Shown: positions 52,119-61,103 of the stretch, one piece after another
How the letters are laid out: every line of letters begins with the position of its first letter
Position numbering within the stretch: position 1 is the first letter of the stretch
Assembly (NCBI GenBank): GCA_017795005.1
Contig: CP051242.1
Coordinates: 2,194,976-2,258,975, forward strand
DNA from: Balneolaceae bacterium
GTDB lineage: Bacteria; Bacteroidota; Rhodothermia; Balneolales; Balneolaceae
Direction of reading: 5' to 3'
Length of the DNA stretch: 64,000 nucleotides
Program-made: the position numbers and the translations under genes
The notes under the pieces: generated by a model
What the model was told of the DNA's origin: nothing
Database searches by the model: none
The model's input: only the letters and a program-made list of their open reading frames with translations

Positions 52119-52910
52119 ATGCTCTATTACAAAAAATATGATCACCCTTCGAATAAAGAATGGGTAGTTTTTGTGCATGGTGCAGGTGGAAGTTCTTCTA
52201 TTTGGTTTCAACAGTTAAAGGCCTTTAAGAAAGTATTTAATGTTTTACTAGTTGATTTAAGAGGACATGGAAAATCTAAGGATGTCTTACAAAAATACTA
52301 CGACAAAGAATATACTTTTGATGATATAAGCAGAGACATTTTTGAAGTTCTCGATCACTTAAACATTCAAAAAGCACATTTTATTGGGGTTTCATTAGGT
52401 ACAATTATAATAAGAAACCTTAATGAATTACAGCCCAACAGAGTTAAATCAGCCATTTTATGCGGAGCTATTACACGTTTAAATGTACGTTCCCGTTTTC
52501 TGGTTTTTGTTGGTAACGCGTTTAAAAAAATAATACCCTACATGTGGCTTTATAAACTATTCGCATGGATAATTATGCCGCGTAAAAGACACGCAAAGGC
52601 AAGAAATTTATTTATCAGAGAGGCAAAAAAACTTTATCAAAAAGAGTTCTTAAGGTGGTTTAAACTCACACATTCAGTCAACCCATTATTAAAATATTTC
52701 AAAGAGAAAGAGACTGAAACCCCAATGTTGTATGTTATGGGAGATGAAGACTATATGTTTCTTCCACCTGTACAACAAATAGTGAATGAACACAAACAAG
52801 CTTTCTTAGAAGTAATAGAACGTTGCGGTCATGTCTGCAATGTAGAAAAGCCGACTGAGTTTAATAAAGTCTCAATCGGCTTTTTAAAAAAACAATCGGG
52901 GATGATTTAA
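52119..52910 (+). CDS. Alpha/beta hydrolase
   Basis: A 263-residue serine hydrolase. The oxyanion region is VFVHGAGGSSSIWF, the nucleophile elbow IGVSLGTII, an acidic residue in MGDEDYMF, and the catalytic His in RCGHVCNVEKP. DLRGHGKS is typical of the family. Substrate unknown. Divergent from the amino-lipid operon, it could act on lipids, but this is only positional. Its last 20 codons contain a terminator-like hairpin. Confidence 0.87.
   Translation: MLYYKKYDHPSNKEWVVFVHGAGGSSSIWFQQLKAFKKVFNVLLVDLRGHGKSKDVLQKYYDKEYTFDDISRDIFEVLDHLNIQKAHFIGVSLGTIIIRNLNELQPNRVKSAILCGAITRLNVRSRFLVFVGNAFKKIIPYMWLYKLFAWIIMPRKRHAKARNLFIREAKKLYQKEFLRWFKLTHSVNPLLKYFKEKETETPMLYVMGDEDYMFLPPVQQIVNEHKQAFLEVIERCGHVCNVEKPTEFNKVSIGFLKKQSGMI
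52846..52886. terminator. Bidirectional terminator hairpin inside the 3' coding end
   Basis: AAAGCCGACTGAG and CTCAATCGGCTTT pair over 13 positions with one mismatch and an 11 nt loop; a T-run follows on the plus strand and an A-run precedes it. It is contained in the last codons of the alpha/beta hydrolase and would also stop transcripts of the convergent secretin gene. Confidence 0.7.
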
Positions 52911-54785
52911 TTATTCTGGTCTAGTAAATAACCAGGCTTCTGAATTTAAATCAGCTCTTACGGACCTTAAATATTCCACTGCATCATCAAAACGTGCAAA
53001 TCCCTGATAAGCAACAAAGTTAAATCGTGATTCAGGATGAAATAAAACACGGGTATCGAATCCCTGATCCATTAAACTTTTATGAAACCTATCTGCATTG
53101 TTTTGAACAATGAAAGAGCCTCCAATAATAAAGTACTTTAAATCTGATGATTCCTCATCTTCTACTTCTTCTCCATTTTGAGTTTGGTTTAAATATTCAT
53201 CCAAACTAAATGCTTTTGGAACAACAACCATCAGCTCAGGATTGTCTACAGGTAGACTTAATTCTTCAGCAAGTTGTTTTTGTTCTTCCGTTAATTCTTC
53301 CTCAGGTTGATCAGTTTGTTCGTCATCCTGAACCGGAATTTTCTCATCATTATCCTCTTCAGGGATTTGTACAGGAATCTCAGTTGTATCGGCAGTATTT
53401 TCAACCGGGATCTCTTGAACTTCTTCAGTTTTTTCTTCCACTGGTATAGTCGCATATGGGTTTTCGAAAACCTGATCCAAAGCCGTTCGATGGCTTTCTT
53501 TTGTCGATTCTAAAACCTGTCGGGTAGATTCATAGTTTCTCCGTGTTAATCGATCACGGAGCGATTCTTCCATTTTTGCCTGTACAATAATGATTAGTTC
53601 ATTCTCAACATAATCATTAGAGTTATACCCGAATAGATACCGTAATCCAAAAAACCATGGTGGAAGATCCTTTAGAATTGGAATTCCTCTCCTAACTTGG
53701 TTTTCTTCCGTTCTATACAAACCTGCAATTGATGTTGCTTCTCCATCAAGTAAAAAAGCCTGAGTTGTAGCTTCCTGTTTATTAATGATTGTACTAACCG
53801 CATCAGGCTGAGCAGAAGATCTCTCTACAGCTATATCAAGATGGATAAACGTGGTATCTCCATCATCGATTACCTGTGGAGTTACTGTAAGAATTGTACC
53901 TGTACTAAAAAATTGATCTGTAACATTTCCGGCAATATCTCTTTGTTTAATAGAGAAATCCTGACCTACTTGTATACGCCCTTCTTCCCCATCTACTACT
54001 TTAACAGACGGAGTGGCAATAACTTCTCCTAAGTTGTCCGCTTCAAAAGCACTAAAAAGTGCCTGAACACGGATTCCTGGACCTACCTCACCTAAGTTCA
54101 CTAATGCATTAAATACATTCTGTGAAACCCCGGAAGCTCCAAAAGAATTAACTGACACAAACTGATCATTGAAATTAACACCTTGAGGTACACCCTGATC
54201 AGGATCAATACCTTCTCCAGTAACGATTTCGTTAATATTTGCGGGAACATTATTAGTTAGTGTAGACCAATCAATCCCAATTTCTTGTAAGGCGCGCTTA
54301 TTACCTTCGAAGAAAGTTGCGTTAATTCTAACTTCCCGGGTTTGTAGGTTAAAATCAGACAAAGTAGCTGCATTTGGATTTGCTGCTGCGCCACTTTGTT
54401 CTTGAGTATTTTCAGACTCTAATTGTGATAGAGGAACAATTTCTACATAATCGTCAAATTCTCTAGTTCCCAGCGATTTAATTCTCAGAATAAATTTAAG
54501 AGCATCTTCCCAGTGCATTGCAGGTAAATTAACTCCTATTTCACCACTTGCTCCAGATTGATCTATAATGAATTTATTTCTGTACTCTTGAAGAAACTGA
54601 TTTATGACCTCCATAGCCTCTACATATGGAGTAGTTTTATCGAATGCAACGATCTCATCTGGATTAGTATACTCTCTGGGATACTCATCTTGTGCGAATG
54701 CGTTAATCTGAGTAAAAGAAACCCAAAATAACATCATAAAACCGCATAGGATTGTTTTATTAATACTCATTTTCGTTTTGTTCAT
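52911..54785 (-). CDS. Secretin (PilQ/GspD-like) with C-terminal SPOR domain
   Basis: A 624-residue outer-membrane secretin, the exit channel of type IV pili or type II secretion. A signal peptide (ending AFAQ) precedes an N-domain (YVEAMEVINQFLQEYRNKF), a second N-type region (FNLQTREVRINATFFEGNKRA) and the secretin core (VIATPSVKVVDGEEGRIQVG, RRGIPILKDLPPWF). After an acidic, Pro/Glu-rich linker (about 440-545), residues 546-624 form a SPOR domain (YFIIGGSFIVQNNADRF ... VAYQGFARFDDAVEYL ... AWLF). SPOR domains bind denuded peptidoglycan, so this secretin may be anchored to the cell wall. Last gene of the pilus operon; 1 nt apart from the convergent hydrolase gene. Confidence 0.85.
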   Translation of the reverse strand: MNKTKMSINKTILCGFMMLFWVSFTQINAFAQDEYPREYTNPDEIVAFDKTTPYVEAMEVINQFLQEYRNKFIIDQSGASGEIGVNLPAMHWEDALKFILRIKSLGTREFDDYVEIVPLSQLESENTQEQSGAAANPNAATLSDFNLQTREVRINATFFEGNKRALQEIGIDWSTLTNNVPANINEIVTGEGIDPDQGVPQGVNFNDQFVSVNSFGASGVSQNVFNALVNLGEVGPGIRVQALFSAFEADNLGEVIATPSVKVVDGEEGRIQVGQDFSIKQRDIAGNVTDQFFSTGTILTVTPQVIDDGDTTFIHLDIAVERSSAQPDAVSTIINKQEATTQAFLLDGEATSIAGLYRTEENQVRRGIPILKDLPPWFFGLRYLFGYNSNDYVENELIIIVQAKMEESLRDRLTRRNYESTRQVLESTKESHRTALDQVFENPYATIPVEEKTEEVQEIPVENTADTTEIPVQIPEEDNDEKIPVQDDEQTDQPEEELTEEQKQLAEELSLPVDNPELMVVVPKAFSLDEYLNQTQNGEEVEDEESSDLKYFIIGGSFIVQNNADRFHKSLMDQGFDTRVLFHPESRFNFVAYQGFARFDDAVEYLRSVRADLNSEAWLFTRPE

Positions 54786-55642
54786 CGAACTACCTCCAAG
54801 GTAACTACTTCTTGAATGCCGCCTTTATTTAAATTAAATGTAGCCGTTTTACTGTCGAAATCAATATTTGAAAGATAACCCAGATATACTCTGTCACCAA
54901 CTTTCAATGAAATTATCTTTCCGCCACTGTTCAAAAATATTCTATTCGAAGTCATACCAATTATTCGGGATGCTTCTGCATTAATTAATCCTTCAGTATT
55001 CGGTGGTAAAGAGTTTTGGATTAAAGGATAAAGTGGGTTATAAGAGGAAATACCGGGAAATTCGTTAATTCTAAATTCAGTACTTGTTGAATCAAATAAT
55101 TGCATTTTTTGATAGTAACTTTCCATGGCAAAAGAGAAATTAACAACATTTTCCTCATCATCTGACCTACCAGGTGATATTGTTACATCACTGATTTTAT
55201 TAAGAAGCTGACTATTCTCAATTTTATTAATGAAATCCACAAGTGATCCATAATCACCAAAACCTGAAATTGAAGAATTAATAATTCCATATTCAGCGTT
55301 AGGAGTTGAGTCAGAATAGACAAAATCAAAATAAATTTGATTCCCTCCACTGGAATTTACTTCCGTGATAAAATCATATATATCGTCAGGCTGGTTCGAT
55401 TGAAAAAGAGTTTTGTCGTAATCATTTATAATACGTACAGCCGTTTCATATCTACTATTTAATTCAGCAAAATCATTATTAATATTTTGTTTAGAATTTA
55501 GATCTTGTTGCTTTCTACCAATTTCATCCTGTAATGATGTAATTTTATCTTCCTGATAAAATTTAGCATAACCTAATCCTGCTCCAACTATTAAAAACAG
55601 CGTAACGAGGAGAATAATGGTATTTCGAATGGCGTATGACAT
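54782..55642 (-). CDS. PilO-like protein with PilP-like C-terminal domain
   Basis: A 286-residue inner-membrane alignment protein. An N-terminal transmembrane helix (IILLVTLFLIVGAGLGYA) is followed by a coiled-coil (ITSLQDEIGRKQQDLNSK) and a PilO-type ferredoxin-like domain (ISGFGDYGSLVDFINKIE). The C-terminal 70 residues (IIGMTSNRIFLNSGGKIISL, VYLGYLSNIDFD) resemble the PilP/GspC homology region that contacts the secretin. So PilO and PilP appear fused. The stop overlaps the secretin start by 4 nt. Confidence 0.7.
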   Translation of the reverse strand: MSYAIRNTIILLVTLFLIVGAGLGYAKFYQEDKITSLQDEIGRKQQDLNSKQNINNDFAELNSRYETAVRIINDYDKTLFQSNQPDDIYDFITEVNSSGGNQIYFDFVYSDSTPNAEYGIINSSISGFGDYGSLVDFINKIENSQLLNKISDVTISPGRSDDEENVVNFSFAMESYYQKMQLFDSTSTEFRINEFPGISSYNPLYPLIQNSLPPNTEGLINAEASRIIGMTSNRIFLNSGGKIISLKVGDRVYLGYLSNIDFDSKTATFNLNKGGIQEVVTLEVVR

Positions 55643-57402
55643 TAATTACCAGTTAGGTCCTCCAGCCCTTTTAAATTATCAGGAGTGTAAACTGACTCAT
55701 CAGGTACAATCTTACTAATCGAATAGGTAAATAAGTACACTTCTTGTTCCCGAATTTCAGATGTGGAAACATTAAGCAAAGTTGCTTCTGCAAAAAGCTC
55801 TGCTACTTCAGGAATTCTATTTCTATAACGAGCAATTCCCTGAATTTCAAGAGTATTAGGTTCATCTCCTACAGAAAAAGAAGTTAACCAAACCCCTCCG
55901 ATTTTATCAATTCCGTTATTCACTAATTGTAGATTCTTTGTCCAAGTAATTGAGTTCACAGATAATGTATTCAGTAACTCAAGTTTGTCCTGAATCTGAG
56001 AAAGTTCATTACTAATACGATTATAATTGTTCACAATCGGTGTAAAAGAATTAATCTGTGTATCCAGAATAGAGACTTCATTTTCTAAATTATTAATCTC
56101 TGAAATATTAGTGCGAATAAAATCATTAAGAATTGGAAATGAAGCCATTATCATTAATAAAAGAATAAATCCATGCCATTCCAGTTTAAAAATCTTTTGT
56201 CTATCCACTACATATTTTGGAACAAAAGAAATATCTGGAAGAAGTTTCTTTTCAAAACCTGTGGTCGACCAAGCTGTCCCTATCGCAGTTGTAAAAGATG
56301 CGATAGTCTCATTGGTATATTCTCCTGGATCCAAAAATTCATCGGAATAATTAAAATCAGAGACCTCAATATCAGGGAAACGATCCTGGAAGAAAGTAGT
56401 AGCTTCTTCTCCTAATGAATTATTACAAATAATAAGTCTATCCAGATTTGGAACTTCACCAGTATCAAGCTGAAAAAGTATTTTACTAAATACCGTATTT
56501 AAAAATTTTCTTGATCTCGTACCCTCTGTAATAATAGGGGAAACCAGCCAAAGATTTGTACCTCTCAAAAAGAGAACTCTACAATTTAAATCTGAAAACT
56601 GAAGCAGGCATGTAATACCACCATCATCAAGTTCATAATTTGCACGAACTAATCCTAAAAGAAGAGTTTCATCCGGTAACACTTCTTTAACTGTAAGTTT
56701 ACCTCGATAAAAAGAAAGTGTTTTATTGACTAGCTGAATTAATTCGGGCTCTTCATCTATAGAACATAATAGTAAAGCTCCATCATTTCTCACGCCATAA
56801 GAATAGTAATCCTCCCCTTTTGGAGATCCATGTAAAGACTCTAACCTATCATCAATAATAATTTGAAGATCTTTTTTCTTAACCTCGTTAAAATCTACAT
56901 CCTTTAAGATTTGGTAAATCGCCACACCAGCGGGGATGTTAAGACCTATATTTATTTTCTTTGGGTCAATAGAACTTAAGATATTATATAGAAGCATTTC
57001 ATTGCTGGCAGGTGTCTCGGTTTCATCAACCATATCAACATCTACATCAACAAGTTCATCTTCTGTTTGTTCTAACTCATCGAGTTCAAGGTCAATATCA
57101 TCTCCTAAATCCCCTAAAATATCTTCTTCTAACTGTAACTCATCTAATTCTTCGCTAATAGAATCTTCATCAAGGGAAGCTTCTAAATCAAGATCAAATA
57201 CAGATTCATCTGCTAATGGATCATCTAAATCTCCAAATATATCTTCGGTAGCTTCAAGTTCTTTTTCTTTTTCAATTGGAGATATTAACGTGTACTTATC
57301 AAGTCTTTGTAGAACTAGTTTTTTATTCTTTAGCTCAACTACAGCAATTTTTAAAGAATCGTTATCTAGCGCAATACCGATATGTTGTTTTCCAGATGCC
57401 AT
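55642..57402 (-). CDS. PilM-PilN fusion (GspL-like) with acidic insert
   Basis: A 586-residue inner-membrane platform protein. Residues 1-45 and about 132-400 form an actin-like PilM fold (HIGIALDNDSLKIAVVELK, INIGLNIPAGVAIYQ, FTTAIGTAWS). Residues about 46-130 are an insert of mostly Asp, Glu, Leu. A transmembrane helix follows (about 410-428), then a coiled-coil (ISEINNLENEVSILDTQI) and a PilN-type periplasmic domain (SITWTKNLQLV, VWLTSFSVGD). In most pilus systems PilM and PilN are separate. It overlaps the PilO-like gene by 1 nt. Confidence 0.78.
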   Translation of the reverse strand: MASGKQHIGIALDNDSLKIAVVELKNKKLVLQRLDKYTLISPIEKEKELEATEDIFGDLDDPLADESVFDLDLEASLDEDSISEELDELQLEEDILGDLGDDIDLELDELEQTEDELVDVDVDMVDETETPASNEMLLYNILSSIDPKKINIGLNIPAGVAIYQILKDVDFNEVKKKDLQIIIDDRLESLHGSPKGEDYYSYGVRNDGALLLCSIDEEPELIQLVNKTLSFYRGKLTVKEVLPDETLLLGLVRANYELDDGGITCLLQFSDLNCRVLFLRGTNLWLVSPIITEGTRSRKFLNTVFSKILFQLDTGEVPNLDRLIICNNSLGEEATTFFQDRFPDIEVSDFNYSDEFLDPGEYTNETIASFTTAIGTAWSTTGFEKKLLPDISFVPKYVVDRQKIFKLEWHGFILLLMIMASFPILNDFIRTNISEINNLENEVSILDTQINSFTPIVNNYNRISNELSQIQDKLELLNTLSVNSITWTKNLQLVNNGIDKIGGVWLTSFSVGDEPNTLEIQGIARYRNRIPEVAELFAEATLLNVSTSEIREQEVYLFTYSISKIVPDESVYTPDNLKGLEDLTGN

Positions 57403-57406
57403 ATAA

Positions 57407-58648
57407 TTAGTAAGCTACCTCACTAAAAAGCTGAAGCATTTTTGTTTTATTATTGGAATAATTTAAAGCGGATTCCTTTGAAATTTTTCCTTCATCATAC
57501 AATCTCTTTAGATCTTGTTCCATAGTATTCATTCCTTTTTCGCGCCCTTCCATCAACATTTGGTATATTTCACCAATATTATTGTTTCTTATTGCTGCGC
57601 GAACTGAGGAATTAGCTAACAAAACTTCTTTTGCAAGCACACGTTTTCCGTCAAGGCTTGGTACAAGTTTTTGACTAATTACACAGGTTAAAACATCCGC
57701 AAGACGAGCCCTAACCCTGTTTTGCTCTTCTGTAGGCATTTCACCAAGAATCCTTTCAATGCTTTCCATTGCTGAGGAAGTATGGAGTGTACCGAATGTT
57801 TTATGCCCTGAATCTGTGATTTCCAATGCGGTCATAATGGTTTCAGGATCTCTAAGCTCTCCAATTACTATTATATCCGGATCCTGTCTTAATGCCTGAA
57901 TCGCTCCATCTTTGAAAGAAAGTACATCGGTTCCTACTTCTCTATGTCTGACAACAGAACGAATAGGGTCGTGGATCAATTCTACGGGGGATGCAATTAT
58001 TACAATGTGAGAATCAACTGTCCTGTTATTTGCATCAATGATGGTATCCAGAGTTGATGATTTACCAGAGCCGGTAATTCCAGTAACCAGAGTCAGTCCG
58101 TATTTATAATATTTTAAACTTACAGCCTTTGCTACTTCTGCATTAACTCCCAATGATTTGAATGGTCTGATTGTATTATCAATCTTTCTCATATTTAACC
58201 CAAGATGATCAAGATCAAAGTACATATCAGCACGAAAACGTTGACTTTTATCTTTTGATAAATTTATGGAGTACGAGAAATCAAGATTTTTATCCTCTAA
58301 AAGTTTATCCCTTTGAGTACTAAGCAGTACATTATGAAGTAAAATATCCGTTTCCAGAAGAGGCAATTTTTTAAGCATTTTAAGAGGACTCTTATCTCCA
58401 AAGACTCTGTACCATACTTTTCCCGCACAACCGGGACCACCTAGATCAATATCAGAAGCATTGATCTTTATCATATTAACGAGAAAAGTGTCTAAGATTT
58501 CTTTAAGATCCACACGAAGGCTAATTTCGGCTTCTTCAATTAAATCACCTATTCTTTTATGCAAATCAATTCCACGCGCAGTTTTGGGAATGCGTTGGAT
58601 TAAAGGCTGGGTAAGCCCCGAAATTTTATCTATATCTATTGCCGCCAT
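57407..58648 (-). CDS. PilT/PilU-type pilus retraction ATPase
   Basis: A 413-residue type II/IV secretion ATPase. Walker A is TGITGSGKSSTLD, the Asp box DPDIIVIGELRDPETIMTALEITDSGH, His box GHKTFGTLHTSS, and Walker B-like region QALRQDPDIIVIGE. The C-terminal AIRNNNIGEI resembles the AIRNLIREGK retraction motif of PilT. Powers pilus disassembly, which implies dynamic pili rather than a pure secretion pseudopilus. It sits between the CNB-domain gene and the PilM-PilN fusion. Confidence 0.88.
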   Translation of the reverse strand: MAAIDIDKISGLTQPLIQRIPKTARGIDLHKRIGDLIEEAEISLRVDLKEILDTFLVNMIKINASDIDLGGPGCAGKVWYRVFGDKSPLKMLKKLPLLETDILLHNVLLSTQRDKLLEDKNLDFSYSINLSKDKSQRFRADMYFDLDHLGLNMRKIDNTIRPFKSLGVNAEVAKAVSLKYYKYGLTLVTGITGSGKSSTLDTIIDANNRTVDSHIVIIASPVELIHDPIRSVVRHREVGTDVLSFKDGAIQALRQDPDIIVIGELRDPETIMTALEITDSGHKTFGTLHTSSAMESIERILGEMPTEEQNRVRARLADVLTCVISQKLVPSLDGKRVLAKEVLLANSSVRAAIRNNNIGEIYQMLMEGREKGMNTMEQDLKRLYDEGKISKESALNYSNNKTKMLQLFSEVAY

Positions 58649-58742
58649 GTATTATCCATCTTGTTGATGGAAATAATAGATTAATAACGAAGTAAATTGT
58701 TACGAAAAATTAATAAATAAGAATAATTCTAATTAGTGATTG

Positions 58743-59246
58743 TTACCAATTAGAATCATTAAGTAATCGTTTTTTTAAGTTCAACAATTGAACGTTCATA
58801 TTACTAATTTTTCTTTGCTGTATTTCGATGATATTTTTTGTAAAAATGTTGAATAATTTTTCAGGTTTTTTTCTGAAAAAATTTAATGCTTCATAACGTT
58901 CATATCGAAGCAATACACAATCTCCTTCAGCAGTTACCTTAGCCATCCTATTGTTTTTACTAAACAGAAAGGCTTCACCTAAAAAATTTCCATCCGATAA
59001 GGTAGCTAATTGTATGTTATCTTTCCAAATAGCCACCTTTCCTTCGGCAACCAGATATGCAGAATTAACATATTCTGACTCGTTTAATATAATATCGTCA
59101 GATTGAAAACGCTCTTCTAAGCCTAGTTCTAAAAACTCAAGTACATCCTCATAATGGAAATTCTTCAATAAAAGAGGCGGCTCTTTTAAAAATTTTTTGA
59201 TGTGATCTGACATTAGATCACCGGAAGATTCATTTTCTGTACTCAT
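58743..59246 (-). CDS. Cyclic-nucleotide-binding domain protein without DNA-binding domain
   Basis: About 167 residues from ATG 59246 (GAGGT 8-12 nt upstream; an in-frame TTG at 59258 is rejected). The CNB beta-roll is visible: EERFQSDDIILNESEYVNSAYLV, VAEGKVAIW, SDGNFLGEAFLFSKNNRMAKVTAEGDCVLLRY. The phosphate-binding cassette (GEAFLFSKNNRMAKV) keeps Gly-Glu but the Arg is displaced compared with Crp. The C-terminus is a helical tail without a winged helix. It lies between pilB and pilT and may regulate the motors in response to a nucleotide. Confidence 0.78.
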   Translation of the reverse strand: MSTENESSGDLMSDHIKKFLKEPPLLLKNFHYEDVLEFLELGLEERFQSDDIILNESEYVNSAYLVAEGKVAIWKDNIQLATLSDGNFLGEAFLFSKNNRMAKVTAEGDCVLLRYERYEALNFFRKKPEKLFNIFTKNIIEIQQRKISNMNVQLLNLKKRLLNDSNW

Positions 59247-59320
59247 ATACAACCTCAATATTTCCTAAAGCTATTAAATATGGTTTAAAATCATGATTAA
59301 ATACAACTATTATGAAGATT

Positions 59321-61096
59321 CTAATCTTCTATTGTTGCGGCTATTATTTCTTCTATTGTCGTTATTCCTTCTTTAATGCGCTCCCTTCCTGAACCTCTTA
59401 GGGTTAGCATTCCTTGGCTTATGGCCAATTTTTTTATTGCACCTTCATCAATATCATCACCAGCATCAAGAATTAATTCTTTCAACTCTTTTGAGAAGTA
59501 TAAAGCTTCATGTATTGCTGATCTTCCTTTAAATCCGGTTTCCCCACACTTTTCACATCCAACAGCTTTATAAAAAGTGGTTGTTTCAATTTCCTCTTCT
59601 GTAAATCCAATACCTTTAGCAACTTCGGGGTGAGGTTGAAATTCTTCTTTACACTCTTTGCATAATCTTCTTATTAAACGTTGTGCCATTACAAGGTTTA
59701 CTGCGTTTGCGATCAAAAAAGGCTCGATTCCCATTTTAAATAAACGAGAAACAGCACTGGGAGCATCGTTGGTATGCAAAGTAGAAAAGGTAAGGTGACC
59801 AGTATTCGCCAGTTTGATTGCAACACTAGCCGTTTTTAAATCCCTCATTTCACCTACTAATACAATATCCGGATCATGCCTTAGAATCCCCCTAATACTT
59901 TGATCGAAAGACATAGATGCACTTATCTTTAATTGCCTCGCTCCTTCGATAATATATTCTACCGGTTCCTCAATGGTAAGAACATTTTTCGTAGGGTCAA
60001 TAACCGAATACAGAGCAGCAACAAGCGTAGTTGATTTTCCACTTCCCGTTGGACCAGTGATAATTACAATACCGGAAGGTTGAGTAATAGATTTAACAAA
60101 ACTATCTTTTGCATTTTTTTGAAGTCCCAGTAAATCTAAATCCCGAATTACTTTTCTGTCATCAAGAATTCGAATAACGATTGATTCAAATTTTCTATCA
60201 TACTGATTTCCTACTATAGGCATTATAGATACACGATATCGGATGTTATATCCATCAATTTGTCGCTGTATAAATCCATCCTGAGAGGAATCTCTTTCAA
60301 AACGGTCAACATTTCTTGTTTTATCTTTTATTACAGCAGAAATCGCTTCTGGTTTAACGTTATTTTGTTGATACCATAATTGAAGCTTACCATCAATCCT
60401 GAATCTGATATCAGTTGCAGCAGGTCCACTGGGTATTATATGCAAATCACTAACCCCTTGACGAACAGATTCAACCAACATACCCTCAACCAATGAATTG
60501 AGCATACTTTGATTAATTTCTGCATCAATTTCTTCTTCATTTACTTCCTCTTCACCCTGATCAATCTGAGTTTCTTCATAATCAATCTCTTCTAGGAGAT
60601 CCAGGAACTCATTCTTTTGTTCATATACTTTTGAAAGAATTTGATCAACCAATTCATAATTACAATAAACCAATTCAGTTTGTTTGAAAGTAAGTCGGTT
60701 TATTATGGTTTGAATATTTGGATCTGAAGGGTCTGCTGCTGCAATTGTTAAAGCTCCATTCGTTCTTTGAAAGGGTACAGCTTTATGATGGACTAAATCA
60801 TCAATTATATCTTCAGGAAGCTCTTCAACATTATTTTTTATATGGTCTATGATATCGTCAGGAGCAACATCAGTATCAGGAAGTACCTCTCGGAAAGCAT
60901 ATACTTTTGAGATTTCTCTCATTATTATATGCCTGTTTAGACCTATTTCCTGATAAAGGATTTGACCTAAACGACGGGAACTACTTTCGGGCTCTTCTTC
61001 CAGAATTGCGAGCGCTTCCTGTAATTGTTCATCAGTGACAACTCCTTTGCTTACAAGGATATCTCCAATGTGTCTCCTGATGTTAATTTTTCCCAT
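59321..61096 (-). CDS. pilB: PilB/GspE-type assembly ATPase
   Basis: A 591-residue assembly motor. The N-terminal MshEN/GspE-N region starts IGDILVSKGVVTDEQLQEAL, with a second domain (VPFQRTNGALTIAAADPSDPN). The ATPase core: SDLHIIPSG, Walker A ITGPTGSGKSTTL, DPDIVLVGEMRDLKTASVAIKLANTGHLTFSTLHTNDA. The zinc-binding tetracysteine motif is CKECKEEF ... CEKCGETG. An acidic insert (EEEVNEEEIDAEI) precedes the core. It drives pilin polymerisation through PilC. Confidence 0.93.
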   Translation of the reverse strand: MGKINIRRHIGDILVSKGVVTDEQLQEALAILEEEPESSSRRLGQILYQEIGLNRHIIMREISKVYAFREVLPDTDVAPDDIIDHIKNNVEELPEDIIDDLVHHKAVPFQRTNGALTIAAADPSDPNIQTIINRLTFKQTELVYCNYELVDQILSKVYEQKNEFLDLLEEIDYEETQIDQGEEEVNEEEIDAEINQSMLNSLVEGMLVESVRQGVSDLHIIPSGPAATDIRFRIDGKLQLWYQQNNVKPEAISAVIKDKTRNVDRFERDSSQDGFIQRQIDGYNIRYRVSIMPIVGNQYDRKFESIVIRILDDRKVIRDLDLLGLQKNAKDSFVKSITQPSGIVIITGPTGSGKSTTLVAALYSVIDPTKNVLTIEEPVEYIIEGARQLKISASMSFDQSIRGILRHDPDIVLVGEMRDLKTASVAIKLANTGHLTFSTLHTNDAPSAVSRLFKMGIEPFLIANAVNLVMAQRLIRRLCKECKEEFQPHPEVAKGIGFTEEEIETTTFYKAVGCEKCGETGFKGRSAIHEALYFSKELKELILDAGDDIDEGAIKKLAISQGMLTLRGSGRERIKEGITTIEEIIAATIED

Positions 61097-61103
61097 GCTA
61101 TAC

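Noticed and set aside
56936-57406. Plus-strand serine-rich frame opposite the PilM-PilN gene
   Set aside because: The Ser repeats are the reverse complement of the acidic insert codons; no start signal or domain is seen.
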